64,000 bases of DNA from Tetrapisispora phaffii CBS 4417 (GCF_000236905.1 NC_016529.1:248001-312000), one strand, 5' to 3'. Counted from the first letter of the stretch, positions 10,332-20,361 are shown. The notes: generated by a model from the sequence alone, not told the origin. Program-made: numbers and translations.

Positions 10332-10674
10332 CATTTTTTCTATTAAGTTTTAATGATTAGTTGTTTTGAATATGATACTAGTTGTTTTAAGTCAAAGAAT
10401 ATCAAAAATATACATAATGTTCAAATCATTTCTTTTATTTAAGTATATAAACCGAAATATAGTAATACAATATTATCATATGCGTTTGATAAATAGGAAC
10501 AAAGTGGAGGTATCGATTTTAAAATGTACTTTAAACTAAATTAAATATGAATAAGTTCACTTGTTGACAGTAACTAAAGACATGCGTAACTTGGTTGTGA
10601 CTGACTAGATCAAATTAAATGGGCAGTAAGAAAGTGCTCAAACTTCGCATCTAAGGTAACAATAGCAATCGGTC
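10332..10674. other. Intergenic upstream of the TOM20 relic
   Basis: About 340 bp between the LEC1 stop and the TOM20-like relic. No open frame of interest; presumably the LEC1 3' region and the dead promoter of the relic. Confidence 0.5.
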
Positions 10675-11176
10675 ATGATGATACCGTGGCCATTCAAAAT
10701 TTTTGGGAGAAAGAGTCTAGCGTCTTCAATTGCAATAGCAATATTTGTAGGATATTGGTTGTATTTCGACTGTGACAGAAGGAATGATTCTGAATTCTAT
10801 AGGCATTGAAATTATTATAAAAACAACTTAAAGTTAATTAAAATAACCTTAATACGCGTGATTTGGAAGCCAAACAAAAACCATTGAGAGATGTTATTGA
10901 AATGATAGTTAGAAGTTTCCAAGCAGATCCAATTCCAGATGATGAAAGTTTAATGACAACTATTTATTGAATAATTTTAACTACTGCTAAACAGCTCTCG
11001 ACTGAAAAGCATAAAATATAGAGTCTGCATGCAACTTCTTTAAAGCTCTCATTGTGTATTCCAAGACCCAAGAAGTATTGGACCTGATGAGGAGAACGTA
11101 GCAGAGAGCATTTTATAGTCTTGTAATAACTATGATAGCGGTAAAGGCACCAAAAGATTTTGTTCGATTTTTACAT
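10675..11176 (+). pseudogene. TOM20: Decayed TOM20 (mitochondrial import receptor) relic
   Basis: No open frame survives, but three fragments in order resemble Tom20. (1) From ATG 10675, a hydrophobic anchor ends in GYWLYFDCDRRNDSEFYR, matching the membrane anchor and the YFD..RRN..F that follows it in Tom20, then TGA. (2) At about 10860-10970, KPLRDVIEMIVRSFQADPIPDDE matches the region with the DPIP motif, then TGA. (3) At about 11036-11175, FFKALIVY, an in-frame TAG, then AFYSLVITMIAVKAPKDFVRF, matches the TPR-like helices that bind presequences. Frames differ between pieces. In S. cerevisiae TOM20 (YGR082W) is next to GCD2 (YGR083C), which is three positions downstream here, and the orientation agrees. 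A working copy is expected elsewhere. Confidence 0.8.
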
Positions 11177-11376
11177 TGAGCATAATGCAATCTCATTTCA
11201 GAAAGAAAAGATGAAAAGTTTTGACACTCAATCCATTGAAGTCGAATAAGTCACTAAATTATATTGAAATTAAGATGTAAGATGAAATTGTATAGTCAGG
11301 CAAATGTATGTGAGCACTTGTAAATTTTTCTATTTTATTATGTACGTTATACTTTAATCTGCTAAAAGCCTTTTAT

Positions 11377-11859
11377 TTAATAGTATAGGGCTTTAGTTAG
11401 ACAGTAACCATAAGTACCCATTAAGATGATATGGACTGTATTTAAAATAACACTTGCTAAGTGAACTTTTCCAAATGATTTCTTTAATGGAGCATCTTTC
11501 TTTTCTAATTCCTCACCTTCGAATTTTTTGGCTAATTCTTTTCTCTCTAATTTAACTTTCTTGGCCCATGGTAGTAAAGCAACCAAATTGATTAAACCTG
11601 AAGCGAAAGCAGCAATTAAACAGTGATAAGCACCTGGTTGGACGTTGTATGGAGCAGTGAAGGCTAAGATAATTGGAGCAAGAGTCTCTAATCTAAATAA
11701 TTGTGGGAACATGTGGTTCTGTAGCTCAGAGAATTGCTCCCTTTCTAGAGTACGGTAAGCCACGATGGAAGCTACTTTAGAGTAAAAAAGGGTGCCACCA
11801 AAAGCGAATGAATAAAATAGCAAATGAGCTGTTGGTTTGAATAGTTCTGGAAAAATCAT
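11377..11859 (-). CDS. TMH11: TMEM205-like mitochondrial outer-membrane protein (YPR098C)
   Basis: Small four-helix membrane protein of the DUF4149/TMEM205 family, 160 residues (161 in S. cerevisiae). Hydrophobic segments lie at about 10-28 (AHLLFYSFAFGGTLF), 55-71, 78-96 (LIAAFASGLINLVALLP) and 134-157. A charged loop (KKVKLERKELAKKFEGEELEKK) separates the last two. In S. cerevisiae the deletion phenotype is mild and the molecular role is unknown. The S. cerevisiae gene is interrupted by an intron after a short first exon; here the frame is continuous from ATG to stop with no GTATGT or TACTAAC in it. It is divergent from MRPL51, as in S. cerevisiae. Confidence 0.88.
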   Translation of the reverse strand: MIFPELFKPTAHLLFYSFAFGGTLFYSKVASIVAYRTLEREQFSELQNHMFPQLFRLETLAPIILAFTAPYNVQPGAYHCLIAAFASGLINLVALLPWAKKVKLERKELAKKFEGEELEKKDAPLKKSFGKVHLASVILNTVHIILMGTYGYCLTKALYY

Positions 11860-12127
11860 GTCTGAGTTCGAAATTAATTGCTTTGTATATTTTTTAAGGC
11901 AATACTTCTACGGTTTAGTTTATATATTTAAAGTAATAGTAAAAAAAGTTAAAAGCTAAATGTTTTCTTGCAACAATTGACCTATTTATATAAAATAACT
12001 TTGAACATAAATTGAGTATTAATATCCCCTCCCCATATATATTATTCAATTCATAATTTTGTTAACCGATTGTTCCGTACATCTTTCTTCTCATCTCTCT
12101 TTCTTTTTCTCTCGATCAAAATTTCCC

Positions 12128-12195
12128 AATTAGGACGATCAAAATTTCAGTTTCTCGAGAGTTTCATTGATTATATACTCAAAATCGTCCTAATT
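12128..12195. repeat. 12-bp inverted repeat
   Basis: AATTAGGACGAT at 12128-12139 and its exact complement ATCGTCCTAATT at 12184-12195, separated by 44 bp. They could form a cruciform or bind a dimer at two sites. Function unknown. Confidence 0.7.
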
Positions 12196-12217
12196 AGGAA
12201 TCATACAAATGTAGTTT

Positions 12218-12224
12218 CGGGTAA
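12218..12224. promoter_or_regulatory. Reb1 site upstream of MRPL51
   Basis: CGGGTAA followed by T, about 215 bp upstream of the MRPL51 ATG. Matches the Reb1 core on the plus strand. Confidence 0.5.
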
Positions 12225-12439
12225 TAAATGTTATTCCATTTCTCGAGAAATTTCAAAATTCGAATTTCGAAAAGTTTCATTTCAAGATTTTTCGATAGCT
12301 CACTATCTAAGGATACATAAATCTTATATATAAAATAAAAATTAACAGCATGGATTGTGTTTAGTATTTGTACTCAATCTTACTAAAGCATATTTGAAAC
12401 TTTTGAAGTGAACTTAAATATAAATAATCATCAAACGCA

Positions 12440-12862
12440 ATGGTTGTCAAAGCTATATCTCAATCTTCGGTCGCTAGAAATGGTGTTGGTGCGTTTGTCT
12501 TTCCTGTTAAAAAAATTACTCTTCAATATTGTAATTGGGGTGGATCTTCAGATGGTATTAGAAAATTCCTTGTATCTAGTCGACTAGATAAGTTTGCCGA
12601 AAAGTACCCACATATTGAATTTAATATTTTAAGAAAACCAGGTCATCCGATTTTAAGAGGTGAATATACAAATGGACGTGAAAAGGTGATTTGTGTGAGA
12701 AATTTGAATCCAAATGATGTTGAAAATAAACTGGTATTGTTGAAGAATTCTAGTGGTAATATTTTACAGAAATTGACAAGGAATGATAATGTTAAATCTT
12801 TGAATTCAAGTGTTAGAGGTGTTTGGTCTCCTCTTCATGCAGATTCAAAATATACTATTTGA
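12440..12862 (+). CDS. MRPL51: Mitochondrial large ribosomal subunit protein mL43 (Mrpl51)
   Basis: Structural protein of the mitochondrial large ribosomal subunit. It has 140 residues, the same length as in S. cerevisiae. It carries the L51/S25/CI-B8 thioredoxin-like fold, recognisable by [17 protein letters not shown] (about residues 29-45) followed by [20 protein letters not shown] (about 57-76). The start is the first ATG in frame, preceded by AAACGCA. Position between TMH11 and the GCD2/COG4 region corresponds to YPR100W. Confidence 0.95.
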   Translation: MVVKAISQSSVARNGVGAFVFPVKKITLQYCNWGGSSDGIRKFLVSSRLDKFAEKYPHIEFNILRKPGHPILRGEYTNGREKVICVRNLNPNDVENKLVLLKNSSGNILQKLTRNDNVKSLNSSVRGVWSPLHADSKYTI

Positions 12863-13195
12863 GTGATATTATACACTCTCATTTTCTCATATTCAACGCA
12901 CATGCTTATACACATACAAACCTATATTATTTTGCACTATCATAGCTTGTTACACTTGCTATTTTTGATCATTTCATGTACATAAAAATCCAATTTAAAA
13001 TATTGTGTAGATAACTCAGCACGTCATTAGAAATCCTATTTCGAAAACAAATATGTTTCTATTGGCTATATAATTTAAATTACATTAATGAAACTTTTGT
13101 GAGTTATATCGATCATAATTATTGTTGTTGTTGTTGTTTATATCTTCTTAAAATGTCATTCGATTAAATATTTGGTTAAAATATTATATATCTAA
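12863..13195. other. Convergent intergenic MRPL51 / GCD2
   Basis: About 330 bp of AT-rich 3' sequence containing a short TTG-repeat run near 13122-13138. No gene seen. Confidence 0.6.
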
Positions 13196-15061
13196 TTATG
13201 CGGAACCTTTGTATTCTCTAAGAATAACAGGCACTGATGAAGGTGGCAATGCACCAAATTCAGTAATAATCTTTTTAATATAATCAGGTGGAGTAAGATC
13301 ATATAGAATGTTAATGATATTTAGATTTGGAGATTTCTGCCAATTGTCAAGTATATTCTTATTGATATCGGCATCATCATTTGCAGTCTCCTTATCTTTG
13401 CCTTTATTACTAGGTGCTTGGGATTTTTTACCCTTTTGGTTCATGTCAACTTCATCCTTTTCTCTGGCAGCTTCACGTTCTTGAACAAAACGCTGTAGTA
13501 AAGAACCAGTGTTGCCATATTTTTGTGATGGATTGCTATAATTAATATTAACTAGATCATTTGGATCAGCTAATTCATTGTACGTAACACTATCCAATTG
13601 TACTCTTTGTGAAAATTTCAAACTTTCACAGCAAACTAAAACTGGAATATTTTTTTGCTTTGCACTCATTGCCACCATTGCGGTACCAGCCCTGGAGTAT
13701 AAGAAACCATTGGATAAAATTGAATGTGTACCTAAAAATACATAATCCACTTTCATGTTGAAAATAGTATCCAAACTGGTAATTAGAGCATAGGTTACTT
13801 TAACACCGTTTCTTCTTAAAAATTCAGCCATTTTTCTGCCTTCAAATAACGGTCTGGAATCAACAACAGTAACTTCTATATCCTTTTTTTTAACAACTGC
13901 ATTTTCAATAATTAAGTCCTTTAACACTTTTGAGGCACCATATGTAACAATGGATGAGCCATCAGTTAAATGCTGAGAAGCATTTTCAATAATTAATCTA
14001 TCAGCAAGTTCAATTTTTTCACGAGCAAATTGAGCAATGGCTTCACATAAATCTCTTTTAGCCTCTTTATCAGGAGTTGATGGGTCGATAAGAGAAATTT
14101 CTTGCTTCAACCATCTAATAGCGTTACCCATAGTTACACTTAAGGGTCTGGCTTTGGTAAGCACATCAATTTGGTGAGATAAATAATTAGTTAGATTACG
14201 CGATAATGTAGTTCCTGGTGGAGTTTGGTAATCTTCGATCACAATTTGAAAAGCCTCTAACATTGCAATACAACGTGGAATCGACCCTACGATTTTATAT
14301 TGAGCTAATGATGATGTTAACTTAACAATTACTGGATGAATTAAATCTTTATTAATTAAAATTTCTTTAACCACGGTCGAAAATTGAGAAGTGTTAATGT
14401 TGTTCTCTAAAGAATGTGGGACGACTGAGGTAACACCTGGTACAATGGAGTTTTCTTCTTCGTGTAAAGTGAAGTCAGCTAAAGATTTAGCCATTTCGGA
14501 TACACTTGGAGCTTTGCTGCTTGTTTCAATTTCACCAACTGAGCCGTTTGTAGTAGAAGGGACAATCGAACCATTTTGACCTAATGGAGATGTTGTAGCA
14601 ACATTAGAACCTGACAAAACACCGGCAATCGTTGGAATTGCTAGACCAGTTGCTGTGATCTTTGATGCTAATGGTGAGTTGACAGAACTAGTAAATGCTA
14701 AAATAGCAGCTCTTCTTTCAGCAGTAGTTTCTAGATGACTAAACAATGTGCTTTTATTTTCTCCTCTCATCACTGATTCTTTATCTTTATGCATCTGCTT
14801 CATCTTCTTGTCCTCTTGTTGTTTCAACTGCTTTTCCCTTTGATGTTGTTTCTTTTCTTTCTTAGCTTCAGCTTGAGCTTGTTGCTGTTCAATAGAAATA
14901 CCATTTTCTTGTTTTTTAGCAGACCTTTTGGCTGCTTTTTCCTTCTTTTTCAATTCTTTTAATTCCTTATTTGATAGCTTTTGTGAATCTCCAGCAGTTT
15001 CTGGAGTTGTCACTGGAGCATCCTTCTCTTTTACCTTATTGGCCTCTTGAACTTCATTCAT
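13196..15061 (-). CDS. GCD2: eIF2B delta subunit Gcd2
   Basis: Regulatory subunit of the guanine-nucleotide exchange factor eIF2B, which recycles eIF2-GTP and senses phosphorylated eIF2alpha. It has 621 residues from the ATG at 15061 (about 651 in S. cerevisiae). The frame is open 13 codons further but without ATG. The N-terminal third is low-complexity, Lys/Glu/Gln-rich (NKELKELKKKEKAAKR, about 31-46). The C-terminal IF2B/Rossmann domain has GSIPRCIAMLEAFQIVIEDYQ (about 260), SVTMGNAIRWLKQEISLIDPS (about 310), VVDSRPLFEGRKMAE (about 400) and GTHSILSNGFLYSRAGTAMVAM (about 442). The last residues, PSSVPVILREYKGSA, are the usual terminus. It is YGR083C in S. cerevisiae but here lies inside a YPR block. 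Confidence 0.95.
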   Translation of the reverse strand: MNEVQEANKVKEKDAPVTTPETAGDSQKLSNKELKELKKKEKAAKRSAKKQENGISIEQQQAQAEAKKEKKQHQREKQLKQQEDKKMKQMHKDKESVMRGENKSTLFSHLETTAERRAAILAFTSSVNSPLASKITATGLAIPTIAGVLSGSNVATTSPLGQNGSIVPSTTNGSVGEIETSSKAPSVSEMAKSLADFTLHEEENSIVPGVTSVVPHSLENNINTSQFSTVVKEILINKDLIHPVIVKLTSSLAQYKIVGSIPRCIAMLEAFQIVIEDYQTPPGTTLSRNLTNYLSHQIDVLTKARPLSVTMGNAIRWLKQEISLIDPSTPDKEAKRDLCEAIAQFAREKIELADRLIIENASQHLTDGSSIVTYGASKVLKDLIIENAVVKKKDIEVTVVDSRPLFEGRKMAEFLRRNGVKVTYALITSLDTIFNMKVDYVFLGTHSILSNGFLYSRAGTAMVAMSAKQKNIPVLVCCESLKFSQRVQLDSVTYNELADPNDLVNINYSNPSQKYGNTGSLLQRFVQEREAAREKDEVDMNQKGKKSQAPSNKGKDKETANDDADINKNILDNWQKSPNLNIINILYDLTPPDYIKKIITEFGALPPSSVPVILREYKGSA

Positions 15062-15524
15062 TGTTAAGCAATTTAGTTTAAACTTGCGATGATCTTCCAA
15101 TTGTTCTCTGATGATGTTTCCAAGTAAAGGATCACTTATTTATTGAATCAGATCAATAATTTTGATAACAGAATATGCGTATACAAGTCTAAACATCTTT
15201 TATGATAATCTATCATTGTACCTATTTCAGAATATTTTTTTAGATGAGATGGAATTAAAATGCAAAAACTTGAACATTTTAATTTTTGAAAAAACTAGTT
15301 CGTTTACGATGATCCAAATTTTTACACAAAGTGAATAAATCGATGAGCTCAAAAAAGCGTAATTGTACTAACATAACTGTTGTAAATAACGTATAGATGT
15401 ATTCCCATTCTTTATAACCGATGTTGTATTGGTATGCAAGTGGTATGAACATTATATTTACGTACATGAAAGTTATATAAAATATAGATTTATATGTGTA
15501 TATGTGTCCTAGATATGATAGTAA
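15062..15524. other. Intergenic COG4 3' end / GCD2 promoter
   Basis: About 460 bp with no recognisable gene. This is the slot where MRP13, SNT309, RPL11, PRE2 and FHL1 lay in the pre-duplication order; I see no trace of any of them. Confidence 0.6.
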
Positions 15525-18092
15525 CTACTGTCTTTTGTCAACCTTGAGATTTCTTGTTCTGATACGATCTTTTGAAGTCAAGACCCAATTTATACCGTTG
15601 GCAATTTCTTCCTTGACATCGTTCGTTTCTGTATCGAAGTCATCATCATCAAAACCTAGAACTAGAACCATTTGTGTAATGGATATGAATTTTTCTCTTA
15701 ATAGATAGTTTGTGTCACAGATAGTACTAATGTATAAACTTAATTCACGATCTAATTTAGTAGCACCTAAATCATTAACACGTAAAGACCAGATTTTCTT
15801 ATCAACCAGTGTCACGATGTAATTAACGATGTTATTCAATAATTCTATGAAAGCATCATCATACAAGACATTCTTATAAGGAATTATTAAAGCCTTCCAT
15901 TTTAAAATAAAATCATTTATTGATGTAAGGTCTTCAAAATCATCAGTGCTGGATATGTATGTGTTGTCGTTTCCGTTCACAAATAAATCCTTGCATAAAA
16001 CACTGATTTTATTTTTAAGTACATTCTCAAATAGATATTTTAGAGACCATTTTTGAAGTTTTTCATTTTGTTTTTTCACCAGTTCATTACATGCATTTAT
16101 CTTTGCAGTCAATAATTCAGAATCCTCACCAAATGGGAAATTATCGGATAACATGGTTGGATTATTCTCTAAAATTTCTTTAACCAAAATTTTTTGTGTA
16201 AAGACAACGTTCAAATACAATGTGTTCACGTAAATCAAATAATTATGTAATGAGAGGACAGATTCTGGATCTGAAACTACCGATTGTATATTTGATTGAA
16301 TATTGGTTAAAGCATTAGCTGCTGCGCCTCTCAGATCAAATCCTAATTTTGAAAGTTTTGTACTTGAGGATACTGGAGTCATAAGTTTCGAATTGTGATG
16401 GCCAATATTGGTTAATTCTTCCTTAGGAATGTACTCTTTTAAGGCTAATGACGGTATCAACTTCGGTTGTAGATTTTTGAATTTATTTTGTAAAAATCTG
16501 ACCAAATATTCATTTTGTATAAATCTGACCAGCTGGTCCAAAAATCTAGATAATATATCGAATTGACCTGTGTTTACTACTACAACCAAATTTTTTCTCA
16601 CCAATAAGGTGATGTCTTCAAGAACAGAGGTTATAGCATATGACGATACTTCTTTGTGTTTAGGTACAGTGTTCCTTAGAGTAACGAGATTATTAATGTC
16701 TGGCATTTCTTCTAATTCAATAGAATTATTGAAAGACTTATGTAAATGATACAATACTAAAGTATCAAAAGTTGATATAAAACCTTCATTTACTAGTTTA
16801 TTTTTAAAGTTGCTTTCCAATAAGCTAGGTGCGTAATCTAATTTGGTGTATTTAATGTCGTTAAATTCATTCCATCTAACAGAGAAAAATCTTGTATACA
16901 TTGACCAATTTTGTAAAATTTGTGAAAATTCATTTATTAATAATGAAATATTGTTAACTGATATCATTTGAACACCATCCATACTTTCTGCATCAGAATC
17001 CTCTGAATCACTACTGTCGCCATTTAATTTACGATTGTTTTTTTTCATTTGGAGACGTTGCCATTCCTTAATTTCTTTCACGGTTCTTGTTAATTTTTTC
17101 GATTCAGCAAAGGTATCAAGCACTAAGCCAGCTTGCAATTCAGCTTCTTTTTCTACTTTTTCCATGACGTTTGTCATGTAAGTCAGATTATAAGATACTG
17201 TAATGACTTTAGAATGTTCATTAATAACAGTTGAAACTAACTTAAACAGATGTAATAACACTTGTGAGAAAAACCCAGGTCGTTTTATCGACTGTTCCAA
17301 GTTATCGTTACCATTAATTGTCATTAAGGTTCTACTCTCTTCGGCAATAATATTACAGACATATTTTGAATACATATCCAAACCTAATTTATCTTGACCT
17401 ATCATTGGGAACATTTTAAACATTAATGTCAATTCCTCTGTATCACTTGACTCTGCAGCTTTCATAAATCTTTTTTGGAATATTTCCTTTAATTCATCAC
17501 TCCATTTATTAATTACAACAGTTGGTTCATCTGAGACTTCACTTGATGGTACAACTCTTGATGCAAATTCTGACTTTATAACATTTTCTGGGATTTTTCT
17601 AATTTCCTCGATGGCTGTTGCTGCAACGACATAGTTTTCATCCTTAAGGGCGTTATTTATCAATGAAATATTATTTTTCAATAATCTTATATAATTCAAA
17701 AATTCCAATATCTTATTAACTAAATTTTTTTCTGTATCGATAGTTGAAATATCATAATTGATTGATTTTGCTATATTATTTGAACTTGAGACATTTGCTA
17801 ATGAAATATTATAATTTGTGAGTACAGTAGTTAAATTTGTTCTTAATAATTCCAACTTTCTAATTTTTTTATTATGTGAAAATTGTGAAGTTGCGATGAA
17901 TTTATTTAACTGTCCCGTAGTCTCAGCTTTATCTCTCTGAATTATATCGTGCAATTTATTCAATTGCGATTGAGTTGACAATTTTGAAAATAATTGATTA
18001 TATTTAGAAAGTTCTTTGGATAGAAGCCCTTCTAAAACTGCATTATCCCATGAGATCTCGTTATCGTTACTATCCAAATATAGTTCCGACAT
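15525..18092 (-). CDS. COG4: Conserved oligomeric Golgi complex subunit Cog4
   Basis: Lobe A subunit of the COG tethering complex, acting in retrograde intra-Golgi vesicle transport and binding the SNARE Sed5. It has 855 residues (861 in S. cerevisiae). Almost entirely helical and Leu/Lys/Asn-rich, with an N-terminal coiled-coil region (about 20-120) and an acidic linker SSDSEDSDAES (about 362-372). The C-terminal domain begins with VLVLGFDDDDFDTE near the end. The first ATG in frame is at 18092. A Reb1 site lies about 235 bp upstream. It is YPR105C in S. cerevisiae; the neighbour ISR1 (YPR106W) is conserved here beyond PIL1. Confidence 0.9.
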   Translation of the reverse strand: MSELYLDSNDNEISWDNAVLEGLLSKELSKYNQLFSKLSTQSQLNKLHDIIQRDKAETTGQLNKFIATSQFSHNKKIRKLELLRTNLTTVLTNYNISLANVSSSNNIAKSINYDISTIDTEKNLVNKILEFLNYIRLLKNNISLINNALKDENYVVAATAIEEIRKIPENVIKSEFASRVVPSSEVSDEPTVVINKWSDELKEIFQKRFMKAAESSDTEELTLMFKMFPMIGQDKLGLDMYSKYVCNIIAEESRTLMTINGNDNLEQSIKRPGFFSQVLLHLFKLVSTVINEHSKVITVSYNLTYMTNVMEKVEKEAELQAGLVLDTFAESKKLTRTVKEIKEWQRLQMKKNNRKLNGDSSDSEDSDAESMDGVQMISVNNISLLINEFSQILQNWSMYTRFFSVRWNEFNDIKYTKLDYAPSLLESNFKNKLVNEGFISTFDTLVLYHLHKSFNNSIELEEMPDINNLVTLRNTVPKHKEVSSYAITSVLEDITLLVRKNLVVVVNTGQFDILSRFLDQLVRFIQNEYLVRFLQNKFKNLQPKLIPSLALKEYIPKEELTNIGHHNSKLMTPVSSSTKLSKLGFDLRGAAANALTNIQSNIQSVVSDPESVLSLHNYLIYVNTLYLNVVFTQKILVKEILENNPTMLSDNFPFGEDSELLTAKINACNELVKKQNEKLQKWSLKYLFENVLKNKISVLCKDLFVNGNDNTYISSTDDFEDLTSINDFILKWKALIIPYKNVLYDDAFIELLNNIVNYIVTLVDKKIWSLRVNDLGATKLDRELSLYISTICDTNYLLREKFISITQMVLVLGFDDDDFDTETNDVKEEIANGINWVLTSKDRIRTRNLKVDKRQ

Positions 18093-18771
18093 ATTGGATG
18101 ATATTGACAGAATCTGGAAGGCCTGTTGCTATATCACTTGCTCAAAATAGTAAATGACTCACAAGCTGCTGATTGATCACAGTTGAGGTGATAAAGTGGT
18201 CGGTTATATGATGTTCATGTAATCACATCGTTATAGAATGAAGAAACCCATGATACTTTCTTTATAGCTGCCATATGTTTTTCATATTACTAGAAATTGA
18301 ACAGCTACGTCGCAGGCGTAATAACCGGGTAAATTAATAGTGATAAGGCATCCCAACTTCATAAACAAGAGTTTGCATTGATATATATGGATATGTTATA
18401 AATTTTTAAAAGATTGGTTATTCATCATTAATTAGTAGTAAGTAGTGATTTAGAAATACAGTAGAAAGATTAAAAAAACTATGTTATAATTAACAAAAAG
18501 TAAAGACATGAAATAATAAATGAAAAATTATCCAAATTTGAACACATTACTTTGTGTTGGAGGAAGACTTAAAATGAGTTTGTTGATTTATTTCATACCT
18601 TTATCCATGATAATATTTGTATGTGCTTGTATGTGATAGCATTGTTTTTCTTATTTATTACATTTAAATTTTCAATTAATTATTAGAAGATTTTTTCGGT
18701 TTTATAAGTTATAGAGAAGATTGTCTATGTAAATTAATTGCTGTGTGTGCATGAGAAGGAAGCACAGTTGA
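18093..18771. other. Intergenic COG4 promoter / PIL1 3' region
   Basis: About 680 bp. Contains the Reb1 site at 18327 and AT-rich 3' sequence for PIL1. No gene seen. Confidence 0.6.
18327..18333. promoter_or_regulatory. Reb1 site upstream of COG4
   Basis: CGGGTAA within CCGGGTAAATT, about 235 bp upstream of the COG4 ATG on the minus strand. Confidence 0.5.
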
Positions 18772-19764
18772 TTAATTCACGTGTACAGATTCTTCCTCGG
18801 CGTCTTGATGAAGTTCCTCCTCTTCTTCCTCTTCTTCTTCCTCGCCGGACCATTGGCCGTCGTGATCTTCTTGAGCGATAGCTTCATCGACTAAGTCATC
18901 TTCATCCTCGTAGTCGTCGTAGACAATGTCTTCGTCGTTCTTGAAAGACAAAGTTGCTTTCACTTGGGCAGAGTCCAAGGTCCATTCGTTCAATGCACTT
19001 TCTGCGTCAATGATAATTTGTTTAGAAGCTTCGTAGCCGTCGTAGGCTGGTCTAGTTTCACCTGGAGTGACTGGAGAGTCATCTAGTAATTCTAGTAGGG
19101 CCTTGCCGTAACCAGCGATCAGGGCTATTTTTTCTGAGTGTTCCACGATGGAGTCAAATTGGTAGTTGAATGCAGCTCTTAATTTCGATCTGGTGATGTT
19201 TGACAATTGTGCTTCAGCAACCAAAGATTCCGCTTCAGCTCTGACCAGTTCTTGTTCTAGAATCTCGATCTTTGGGGATTGTGGGTCCTTGTACTTCAAA
19301 TAAGCGATTTTGTCGGTCAACTTAGCTTTTCTGTCTCTTGATGGTTGGACGGACCCCTCGATGTCCCTCACGGACTTCAAAGTAAGTCTGTACTGGTCGT
19401 AGCGATCGATGAACTGGTCGTCCAGCTCACTGATCTCGTAGATTAGAACACCCAGCTTGTCGGTGATGTCCGAGACGTCGTCGTCGTTCTCCAGGCCCCA
19501 CACAGACAATTGTGTAGCGGCGTCTCTCCTCTCATTGGAGACGATTTCCATCGATCTCAAGACGTTCTTCTCGATCTTCACCAGCTGCGACAACTTTCTA
19601 GACAGCTCGGGGCCAAAAGCGCCGGCGGTGTTCTTTCTGAAAGAGTACGCGATACCACCCTTGCCGAAGAACCTAGACTTGGTCGAGGAAGGAGGAGGAG
19701 GAGGGTTCTGCAATTGAGCAGCAGTAGGGGCTCTTGAGTTTCTGAGTGAATAAGTTCTATGCAT
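18772..19764 (-). CDS. PIL1: Eisosome core BAR-domain protein Pil1
   Basis: Builds eisosomes, the furrow-like membrane compartments under the plasma membrane that bind PI(4,5)P2 and are regulated by Pkh kinases. It has 330 residues from ATG 19764 (339 in S. cerevisiae). The N terminus MHRTYSLRNSRAPTA and the adjoining PPPPPS segment match the family start, so the 154 open codons further upstream are not coding. The BAR domain spans about 35-270 (FGPELSRKLSQLVKIEKNVL, IAYLKYKDPQSPKIE, NITRSKLRAAFNYQFDS). The Pkh phosphosite region SPVTPGETRP is kept (about 226-235). An acidic tail ends the protein. Lsp1 is the close paralog; adjacency to a YGR082-YGR090 gene set favours PIL1 (YGR086C). Confidence 0.93.
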   Translation of the reverse strand: MHRTYSLRNSRAPTAAQLQNPPPPPSSTKSRFFGKGGIAYSFRKNTAGAFGPELSRKLSQLVKIEKNVLRSMEIVSNERRDAATQLSVWGLENDDDVSDITDKLGVLIYEISELDDQFIDRYDQYRLTLKSVRDIEGSVQPSRDRKAKLTDKIAYLKYKDPQSPKIEILEQELVRAEAESLVAEAQLSNITRSKLRAAFNYQFDSIVEHSEKIALIAGYGKALLELLDDSPVTPGETRPAYDGYEASKQIIIDAESALNEWTLDSAQVKATLSFKNDEDIVYDDYEDEDDLVDEAIAQEDHDGQWSGEEEEEEEEEELHQDAEEESVHVN

Positions 19765-20125
19765 GATAGACGTTTTCCTGTGTGTATGTGTGTGTATAGT
19801 TGCGTGTATAGTAGTTCTGTGTGTGACAGGAGGTAAGCAATGGAACAGCAAAACAATACGACAAACAGGACAAGTGGGTGCTGGCAACGACAAGTGGACA
19901 CTGCTGAAAACCAATCCGCTTAAATACAATTTTACTAGGAATGAAAAGTGAATTGAATTGGGAAAACCACGAAAAACAAGTTTGAAAAGAAATAAACCGT
20001 TAAAAAAGAGGGGAGTGGAAGTTAAAATTACGATAAACCAGCTGTAATTGACGTGGTTAGCGGGCAGTGTTGCATGTGCGTGCGTGCGCAGCGGCATGTG
20101 CAGCAATGGCAATCTGTTGGGCGTT

Positions 20126-20152
20126 GACCCGCCGCCTCCGTGGCGGCGGGTC
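20126..20152. repeat. Perfect 11-bp GC hairpin
   Basis: GACCCGCCGCC (20126-20136), five-base loop TCCGT, then the exact complement GGCGGCGGGTC (20142-20152). Ten of the eleven pairs are G-C. With the loop it spells TCCGTGG, close to a Pdr1/Pdr3 core. Position is about 360 bp upstream of PIL1 and 460 bp upstream of ISR1. Confidence 0.85.
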
Positions 20153-20361
20153 CCCTGCTCCTCCCTAACCCGTGAGGGGGATCGCGAGATTGACGGGCGC
20201 CGCCAGCAGACAGCGCGGGAGGACAAACGAACGGAGGCCAGGCCGGGTCACCCCCACGCCCCACGGCATTGCACGGCGGCTTCGGGAGAAAAACACTTTT
20301 TAAGGGAGCAAGCGCAGTGGCGGCAGCGCGACGGTAATGCCACACGCAACGCGCAACGCGT

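Larger units (their letters stand above)
11860..12439. other. TMH11 / MRPL51 divergent promoter, palindrome-rich
   Basis: No coding frame with an ATG. The central 200 bp contain a 12-bp inverted repeat, TCTCGAGA and TTCTCGAGAA palindromes and a run of TTC/GAA triplets (12240-12300) that loosely resembles heat-shock elements. A Reb1 site lies at 12218. Confidence 0.6.

Noticed and set aside
12070..12333. 87-codon frame between TMH11 and MRPL51
   Set aside because: No ATG start, overlaps palindromes and the Reb1 site; promoter sequence.
18772..20226. N-terminal extension of PIL1 by 154 codons
   Set aside because: The family start MHRTYSLRN is at 19764, and the upstream open codons fall in the GC-rich promoter where stop codons are rare.
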